Shown here: piece after piece, positions 5,595-9,802 of the stretch | How the letters are laid out: every line of letters begins with the position of its first letter | Position numbering within the stretch: the first letter of the stretch is position 1 | Source of the DNA: Pseudomonadota bacterium | GTDB lineage: Bacteria; Pseudomonadota; Gammaproteobacteria; Burkholderiales; Burkholderiaceae_F | Assembly: GCA_021823635.1 (NCBI GenBank) | Contig: JAKANT010000009.1 | Location: 1-9,802, forward strand | Length of the DNA: 9,802 bases | Direction of reading: 5' to 3' | The notes under the pieces: model-generated | Database searches by the model: none | Told to the model about the DNA's origin: nothing | Seen by the model: the letters and a program-made list of their open reading frames with translations, nothing else | Translations under genes and position numbers: made by a program

Positions 5595-6038
5595 TCAGCG
5601 TGCCGGGATCGTGACCGGGGGCTCCGGCTCCTTCGGCGGCGCCTGCGGCACCGCTTTCGGCTTGCGGCCCAGGATCAGGTTGTCGGCGAGCTTCTCCGGC
5701 GGCATCTCGTCGGATTCGAACCTGGCCAAACGGTCGTCCTTGAAAAAGACGGTCAGCCTGCGCAGCTGCCGCTCGTCGCCCTTACCTCGCTGCAGGTAGT
5801 AGACGAAGTCCCAGCGATCCTGATGAAACACGCTGGTGAGCAGCGGCGTGCCCAGAAGGAAGCGCACCTGGTCGCGCGTCATGCCTTCGCGCAACTGCTC
5901 GACCATTTCCCGCGTCACCACGTTGCCCTGCTGCACGTCGGGCCGATACGGCTGGATGATCGCCGGCGTCCAGGTGCGCAGCGATTCGCAGCCGGCGAGG
6001 ATGAACGCGGCGGTGGCGACAAGAAGGCGGGAATACAT
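5595..6038 (-). CDS. bamE: Outer membrane protein assembly factor BamE (SmpA/OmlA lipoprotein)
   Basis: BamE is a small lipoprotein of the BAM complex, which inserts beta-barrel proteins into the outer membrane. The 147-residue precursor starts with a lipoprotein signal peptide; the lipobox LAGC puts the lipidated cysteine at residue 17. IQPYRPDVQQGNVVT (28-42) matches the conserved YRPD-x-QGN segment of the family. EQLREGMTRDQVRFLLGTP (47-65) and DRWDFVYYLQRG (74-85) complete the SmpA/OmlA fold. The C-terminus adds a proline-rich tail (KPKAVPQAPPKEPEPP, 126-141), longer than in E. coli. ATG 6038 is chosen because it gives the complete signal peptide; the open frame continues upstream only by chance. 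It diverges from fur, as is common in proteobacteria, and is followed by dapB after four bases plus its own stop. Confidence 0.95.
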   Translation of the reverse strand: MYSRLLVATAAFILAGCESLRTWTPAIIQPYRPDVQQGNVVTREMVEQLREGMTRDQVRFLLGTPLLTSVFHQDRWDFVYYLQRGKGDERQLRRLTVFFKDDRLARFESDEMPPEKLADNLILGRKPKAVPQAPPKEPEPPVTIPAR

Positions 6039-6069
6039 GCGGCTCGCGCGCGGGCGCCAAAAAGCGGTC

Positions 6070-6080
6070 GCTATGATAGC
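6070..6080. promoter_or_regulatory. Symmetric -10-like element between bamE and fur
   Basis: GCTATGATAGC is a perfect palindrome around a central G. Read on the plus strand it gives TATGAT (6072-6077), about 30 bases before the fur ATG. Read on the minus strand it gives TATCAT (6078-6073), about 35 bases before the bamE ATG. Both are close to the -10 consensus and both distances allow a short leader. No good -35 hexamer is seen on either side, so promoter activity is inferred. No clear Fur box is seen in the gap. Confidence 0.45.
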
Positions 6081-6106
6081 GGTGCGCTGCGCGCATCCCG
6101 GAACGA

Positions 6107-6559
6107 ATGCCTCAACGTCCCCATCCGCGCCCGGCCGATCTGAAGACGATCGGGCTGAAAGCCACACTGCCGCGCTTGAAGGTGCTGGAAATCTTCCAGC
6201 GCAACGCGCAGCAGGGCGGCGCGCGCCACATGAGCGCGGAGGACGTTTACAAGGCGCTGCTGGCCGAGCGCCTGGACGTCGGGCTGGCCACCGTGTATCG
6301 GGTGCTGACGCAATTCGAGCAGGCCGGGTTGCTTTCGCGCAGCCACTTCGAGGCCGGGCACTCGGTGTTCGAGTTGAACGAAGGCACCCACCACGACCAC
6401 CTGGTGTGTCTGGATTGCGGCCGCGTCGAGGAGTTCGTCGACGCCGAGATCGAGAAACGCCAGCAGCGGATCGCCGAGGGGCTCGGTTTCCGCCTGCAGG
6501 AGCACGCGTTGTCGCTGTACGGAAACTGCACGAAGAAGGATTGCCCGTACCGCAAATGA
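6107..6559 (+). CDS. fur: Ferric uptake regulator Fur
   Basis: Fur is an iron-responsive dimeric repressor of iron uptake genes. The 150-residue product has a normal length. The winged-helix domain includes GLKATLPRLKVLEIF (16-30), where E. coli Fur has the same LKVT-PR-KIL pattern, and HMSAEDVYKALL (41-52). The recognition helix region is VGLATVYRVLTQFEQAGL (58-75). The metal and dimer domain holds HFEAGHSVFELN (80-91), THHDHLVCLDCGRVEEF (94-110) with the His cluster and the first CxxC, and a second pair, Cys141 and Cys146, near the C-terminus, as in four-cysteine Fur proteins with structural zinc. GGAA lies close before the ATG, a modest ribosome site. It diverges from bamE and converges on recN. 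The HHDHxxCxxC pattern supports Fur over Zur or PerR, though paralogs cannot be excluded. Confidence 0.95.
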   Translation: MPQRPHPRPADLKTIGLKATLPRLKVLEIFQRNAQQGGARHMSAEDVYKALLAERLDVGLATVYRVLTQFEQAGLLSRSHFEAGHSVFELNEGTHHDHLVCLDCGRVEEFVDAEIEKRQQRIAEGLGFRLQEHALSLYGNCTKKDCPYRK

Positions 6560-6560
6560 A

Positions 6561-6591
6561 GGCGCGCCGCGCCGTTCGACCGTAGCGCGCC
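6561..6591. repeat. Weak hairpin between convergent fur and recN
   Basis: GGCGCGC (6561-6567) and GCGCGCC (6585-6591) form a 7-bp GC stem with a 17-base loop in the 36 bases between the two stop codons. There is no T-tract on either side. It is the only candidate for a shared terminator here, and a poor one. Confidence 0.25.
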
Positions 6592-6595
6592 GCGA

Positions 6596-8245
6596 TCAGG
6601 CGGCGAGCATCTCGCGCGCGTGCTTGCGGGTCGTGTCGGTGATCGCCACCCCGCCGAGCATGCGCGCCAGCTCTTCGACGCGCGCCCGACGGTCGAGCGC
6701 CGCGATGCGCGACACCGGGGGGCCGGCGTCGGCGGCGACCTTGCTCACCAGCAGATGCTGATCGCCGCGCGCCGCCACCTGCGGCAGGTGAGTGACGCAC
6801 AGCACCTGGCGCTGGGTGCCGAGCTGCTTGAGCAGGCGGCCGACCGTTTCGGCCACGGCGCCGCCGATGCCGGCGTCCACTTCGTCGAAGATCAGCGTCG
6901 ACACGGGTGTGGCGCTGGCGGCGATGACCGAGATTGCCAGGCTGATGCGGGCCAGTTCGCCGCCGGAGGCGACCTTGGCGAGCGGCCGCGGTGTGGTGCC
7001 GGCATGCCCGGCCACCAGGAATTCGACGCGCTCGTTGCCGCTCGCGCAAGGCTCTGCCGCCGTGAGCGCGACCTCGAAGCGGCCGCCCGCCATCGACAGG
7101 TCCTGCATCGCGCGCGTGACCTCGGCGCTCATGTTGGCGGCGGCCTGCGCGCGGGCGCGCGACAGCCGCTGCGCGAGCTGCTGGTAGGCGGCCTCGGCCT
7201 GCGTCTCCGCGCGGCGCAGCGCGTCCAGATCGCTCGCGGCCGACAGAGCGGTGAGCTTTTCCTGGGCCGATCGCAGCAGCGCCGGCAGCTGCTGGGGCGG
7301 CGTGCGGAACTTGCGCGCGGCGGCGTGCAGCGCCGCCACGCGCGCCTCGACCTGTGCCAATCGCGCGCCGTCCAGGTCGGCGCGGTCCAGATAACGCCGC
7401 AGCTCGGCGGCCGCCTCGTCGACGTGGATACGGGCGCTGGCGAGCAACTCGAGCGTCGGTTTCAGTCGCTCGTCGAAATGCGCCAGCTGTTCGAGCCGCG
7501 CCGCGCACGCGTCGATGCGCGAAAGCGCCGAGGCGTCGTCTTCGGCGAGCGCATCGACGGCCGCCTGCGCGCCCTCCAGTAGCGCGGCCGCATGCGCGAG
7601 CCGCTTGTGCTCGGCTTCGACCGCCTCCCACTCGCCGTCGCCCGGTGCGACTTCGCCCAGTTCGTCCACGATCCAGCGCAGCCGCTCCTGCTCGGCCGAC
7701 GCGCTCGCGGCCATCGCCTCGGCGTCCGCCCGCGCGCGGCTGGCGCGCCGCCAGTCGGCGTGCGCGGCGGCAACGTCGGCCGCCAGTTGGCTTAGGCCGC
7801 CGTGCTCGTCGAGCAGCCGCAGCTGCGCCGCCGGTCTAAGCAACGACTGGTGCGCGTGCTGGCCGTGCACGTCGACCAGCAGGCTGCCCAGTTCGCGCAA
7901 CTGGGCCAGGGTGGCGGGCACACCGTTGATGAACGCCTTGCTGCGACCGGCCGCATCGACCGTGCGGCGCACAAGCACGGTGTCGGCCTCGCCCGCGAGC
8001 TCGTTGGCGGCCAGCCACTCGGCCACCGCGGCGCCGGCGCGAAATTCGGCGCCGACGTCGGCGCGCTGCGCGCCTTCCCGCACCACGCCGGCATCGGCGC
8101 GCTCGCCAAGCGCCAGCAGCAAGGCGTCGATCAGGATCGATTTGCCGGCGCCGGTCTCGCCCGTCAAGACCGTGAAGCCGGGTGCGAACTCCAGGTCGAG
8201 CGCGTCGACGATGACGAAATTGCGGATCGACAGGGACAGCAGCAT
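6596..8245 (-). CDS. recN: DNA repair protein RecN
   Basis: RecN is an SMC-like ATPase that acts early in recombinational repair of double-strand breaks. The 549-residue product has the family length. It starts MLLSLSIRNFVIVDALDLEF, then the Walker A motif GETGAGKS at 29-36. A long Ala-, Glu- and Arg-rich middle (about 150-360) forms the two coiled-coil arms. The C-terminal half has the ABC signature ASGGELARIS (about 426-435) and Walker B LIFDEVDAGIGG (451-462), followed by THLPQVAARGDQH. ATG 8245 is chosen over an in-frame ATG 17 codons upstream because RecN proteins begin exactly at this residue pattern; no strong Shine-Dalgarno supports either. It lies 92 bases downstream of nadK on the same strand. 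I see no LexA-type CTGT-N8-ACAG box in that gap. Confidence 0.97.
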   Translation of the reverse strand: MLLSLSIRNFVIVDALDLEFAPGFTVLTGETGAGKSILIDALLLALGERADAGVVREGAQRADVGAEFRAGAAVAEWLAANELAGEADTVLVRRTVDAAGRSKAFINGVPATLAQLRELGSLLVDVHGQHAHQSLLRPAAQLRLLDEHGGLSQLAADVAAAHADWRRASRARADAEAMAASASAEQERLRWIVDELGEVAPGDGEWEAVEAEHKRLAHAAALLEGAQAAVDALAEDDASALSRIDACAARLEQLAHFDERLKPTLELLASARIHVDEAAAELRRYLDRADLDGARLAQVEARVAALHAAARKFRTPPQQLPALLRSAQEKLTALSAASDLDALRRAETQAEAAYQQLAQRLSRARAQAAANMSAEVTRAMQDLSMAGGRFEVALTAAEPCASGNERVEFLVAGHAGTTPRPLAKVASGGELARISLAISVIAASATPVSTLIFDEVDAGIGGAVAETVGRLLKQLGTQRQVLCVTHLPQVAARGDQHLLVSKVAADAGPPVSRIAALDRRARVEELARMLGGVAITDTTRKHAREMLAA

Positions 8246-8337
8246 CGAGGGATAAGGACCGAAGTTCCGAACCGCGCGGCCGCGGACGCGGCGCACACGC
8301 GCGGCGGCACCGCATGCTAAAGCCGCGCCGCCCGCCG

Positions 8338-9228
8338 CTAAACCCGCCCGTGCGGCTCGCTCGGCATAACGTTCCAGTGCAGCTTCTGCCGCAGTGTGGC
8401 GAAGTAGTTATAGCCGACCGGGTGCAGCAGGGTGACGAAGTCGCCGCTGCGCTGTGCGCGCACGATGTCGCCGGGCCGCAGCAGCGAAAACGACTGCATA
8501 TCGAAGTGCGCGGACGCGTCGCGCACGTCGGTGATCTCGATCTCGATCACGCAGGTGTCGGGCAGGGCGATCGGCCGGTTCGATAGCGTTTGCGGTGCGA
8601 CCGGCACCAGGACCAGTCCGGCGAGCGAAGGGTGCAAAATGGGCCCGTTGGCGGACAACGCGTAGGCCGTCGATCCGGTGGGCGTGGCCACGATCAGACC
8701 GTCGGCGCGCTGGTTGTACATGGTGACGCCGTCCACCCGCACCGTGAACTCGACCATTCCCCCGGCCACGCCGCGCGAAACCACCACGTCGTTCAGTGCC
8801 CGCGCGCGGTATACGATGTCGCCGTCGCGCAGCACTTCGGCATCGAGCAGCACGCGACGGTCGGTTTCGTAGCGGCCCGCCAGCATGGCGGACAGTACCT
8901 CCACCTGTTCGACCGCGATGTCGGTCATGAAGCCGAGGCGGCCGTGGTTGACCCCGATCAGGGGGATACGGAACGGCGCCAGCTCGCGGGCAATGCCGAG
9001 CATGGTGCCGTCGCCGCCCAACACGATCGCCACGTCGGCCTGCCGGCCGATCGCCTGCAACGAAAAGCCGGGATAGGCGTCCAATCCGGCGAGATCGCGC
9101 GTGGCGGCGTCGAACATCGGCACCGCTTGGGCCCGTTCGACGATGGCGGCGATCGCCGCTAGCGGCTCGCGGATGCCGTCCGCGCGCGGTTTGGCGAAGA
9201 TCGCGACGTACTTGAAGGCCCGCGCCAT
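8338..9228 (-). CDS. nadK: NAD kinase
   Basis: NadK phosphorylates NAD to NADP in the cytoplasm. The 296-residue product has the usual length. FKYVAIFAKP (5-14) is the N-terminal strand. VLGGDGTML (69-77) is the GGDGT motif with the catalytic aspartate. IGVNHGRLGFMTDI (91-104) follows. LNDVVVSRG (145-153) is the NE/D motif. ADGLIVATPTGSTAYALSAN (175-194) is the conserved substrate loop. The open frame runs 47 codons further upstream, into the hrcA start region, but those residues do not look like the family, so ATG 9228 is preferred. The gene diverges from hrcA across 79 bases and precedes recN, a common order in betaproteobacteria. Nothing is missing from the active site. Confidence 0.97.
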   Translation of the reverse strand: MARAFKYVAIFAKPRADGIREPLAAIAAIVERAQAVPMFDAATRDLAGLDAYPGFSLQAIGRQADVAIVLGGDGTMLGIARELAPFRIPLIGVNHGRLGFMTDIAVEQVEVLSAMLAGRYETDRRVLLDAEVLRDGDIVYRARALNDVVVSRGVAGGMVEFTVRVDGVTMYNQRADGLIVATPTGSTAYALSANGPILHPSLAGLVLVPVAPQTLSNRPIALPDTCVIEIEITDVRDASAHFDMQSFSLLRPGDIVRAQRSGDFVTLLHPVGYNYFATLRQKLHWNVMPSEPHGRV

Positions 9229-9307
9229 GGCACGCAATGTAGCAAGAAGGGCAGTAAGCTTGCGGCATGCGAGCGCCCGCACCGGCATCGGGGCGCCCGC
9301 CACGAAC
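9229..9307. other. Intergenic region between divergent nadK and hrcA
   Basis: These 79 bases must drive both nadK and hrcA unless hrcA is read from farther upstream. Only weak -10-like strings are present, such as TACATT (9241-9236, minus strand). I see no CIRCE-type TTAGCACTC inverted repeat, so autoregulation by HrcA at this site is not supported. Confidence 0.4.
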
Positions 9308-9802
9308 ATGCGACACGTCCTGGACGAACGCGCCCGCCTGCTGCTGAAGACGCTGATCGAGCGGTACATCGCCGAGGGTCAGCCGGTCGGGTCGCGTTCG
9401 CTTTCCAAGCTGTCGGGGCTGGACCTGTCGCCGGCCACCATCCGCAACGTGATGTCCGACCTCGAGGAGATGGGCTACGTGGCCAGCCCGCACACTTCGG
9501 CCGGCCGCGTGCCCACACCGCGCGGCTACCGGCTGTTCGTCGACACGCTGCTCACCGTGCAGCCGCTGCAGGAACAGCAGACGCGCGCCATCGAGGACCA
9601 GTTGCAGGTGGCCGAACCGCAGCGGGCGATCCAGACCGCGGCACAGTTGCTGTCGAACCTGTCGCACTTCGCCGGCGTGGTCTCGACACCGCGCCGCGCT
9701 TCGACCTTCCGCCAGGTCGAATTCCTGCGACTGTCGGACAAGCGCGTGCTGATGATCCTGGTCACGCCGGACGGCGACGTGCAGAACCGCATCCTGTTCA
9801 CC
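9308..9802 (+). CDS. hrcA: Heat-inducible transcription repressor HrcA, partial (N-terminal 165 codons)
   Basis: HrcA represses groESL and dnaK-type heat-shock genes by binding the CIRCE element, and depends on GroEL for its active state. The window holds the first 165 codons; the rest lies beyond the right edge. The DNA-binding domain is clear: LDERARLLLKTLIERYIAEG (5-24), QPVGSRSLSK (25-34), LSPATIRNVMSDLEEMGYV (40-58) as the winged helix with its recognition helix, and SPHTSAGRVPTPRGYRLFVD (60-79), the family signature. RQVEFLRLSDKRVLMILVTPDG (135-156) begins the GAF-like domain. ATG 9308 fits, with the family start MLDxRAxxLLK falling three codons later. It diverges from nadK. No ribosome site of good quality is visible. 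Confidence 0.95.
   Translation, partial: MRHVLDERARLLLKTLIERYIAEGQPVGSRSLSKLSGLDLSPATIRNVMSDLEEMGYVASPHTSAGRVPTPRGYRLFVDTLLTVQPLQEQQTRAIEDQLQVAEPQRAIQTAAQLLSNLSHFAGVVSTPRRASTFRQVEFLRLSDKRVLMILVTPDGDVQNRILFT

Noticed and set aside
6039..6106. A Fur box for autoregulation between bamE and fur
   Set aside because: The short palindrome GCTATGATAGC does not extend into the 19-base GATAAT-type Fur consensus; it is better explained as a -10-like element.
6039..7631. A long minus-strand open frame fused in front of bamE, spanning fur and part of recN
   Set aside because: The bamE signal peptide fixes the start at 6038. The upstream part is antisense to fur and out of frame with recN, and gives Arg/Gly/Pro-rich sequence without domains.
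8408..9667. A 419-codon minus-strand open frame across nadK and hrcA
   Set aside because: It is out of frame with nadK and antisense to hrcA, both clearly recognisable genes.
1..9802. CRISPR array, insertion sequence, integrase, tRNA or riboswitch
   Set aside because: Reading both strands I found no spaced direct repeats, no terminal inverted repeats with a transposase, no tRNA cloverleaf and no known riboswitch core.

Overview
The window is GC-rich, with dense gene packing, and reads as an ordinary chromosomal core region of a betaproteobacterium, most likely of the order Burkholderiales. This assignment rests on protein character and gene order: the series bamE-dapB-exbB-exbD beside fur, recN, nadK and hrcA, and a 6S RNA gene directly downstream of zapA. 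No species can be named from the sequence alone.

Layout from left to right. Positions 1-1649 hold a minus-strand block, read right to left: a ZapB-like coiled-coil protein, zapA, the 6S RNA gene (ssrS) with its own -10 element and a strong terminator, an EVE-domain protein, and the N-terminal half of a TauE/SafE-type permease that runs off the left edge. Positions 1650-1861 are a divergent intergenic region. Two plus-strand genes follow: an orphan ParA-type ATPase and a DinB-family protein. They converge on a minus-strand block at 3140-6038, read as bamE, dapB, exbB, exbD and a DUF2721 membrane protein. In that block dapB/exbB and exbB/exbD overlap at stop/start codons. The fur gene diverges from bamE across 68 bases that hold a symmetric -10-like element. 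The recN and nadK genes are on the minus strand, and hrcA diverges from nadK and runs off the right edge.

Together these are housekeeping functions. ZapA and the ZapB-like protein serve the division ring, and the ParA-like ATPase probably positions some cargo. 6S RNA tunes sigma-70 RNA polymerase. BamE builds outer-membrane proteins, DapB makes lysine and peptidoglycan precursor, and ExbB/ExbD energise an outer-membrane process. Fur controls iron, RecN repairs breaks, NadK makes NADP, and HrcA represses heat-shock genes.

I see no CRISPR array, transposon, integrase, tRNA, phage gene or defence cluster, and I do not claim a new system. The points most worth a second look are regulatory. The only upstream ATG of the EVE gene sits in the loop of the 6S terminator hairpin. 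A single palindromic -10-like element lies between bamE and fur. The ParA-like gene without parB diverges from the Z-ring genes.
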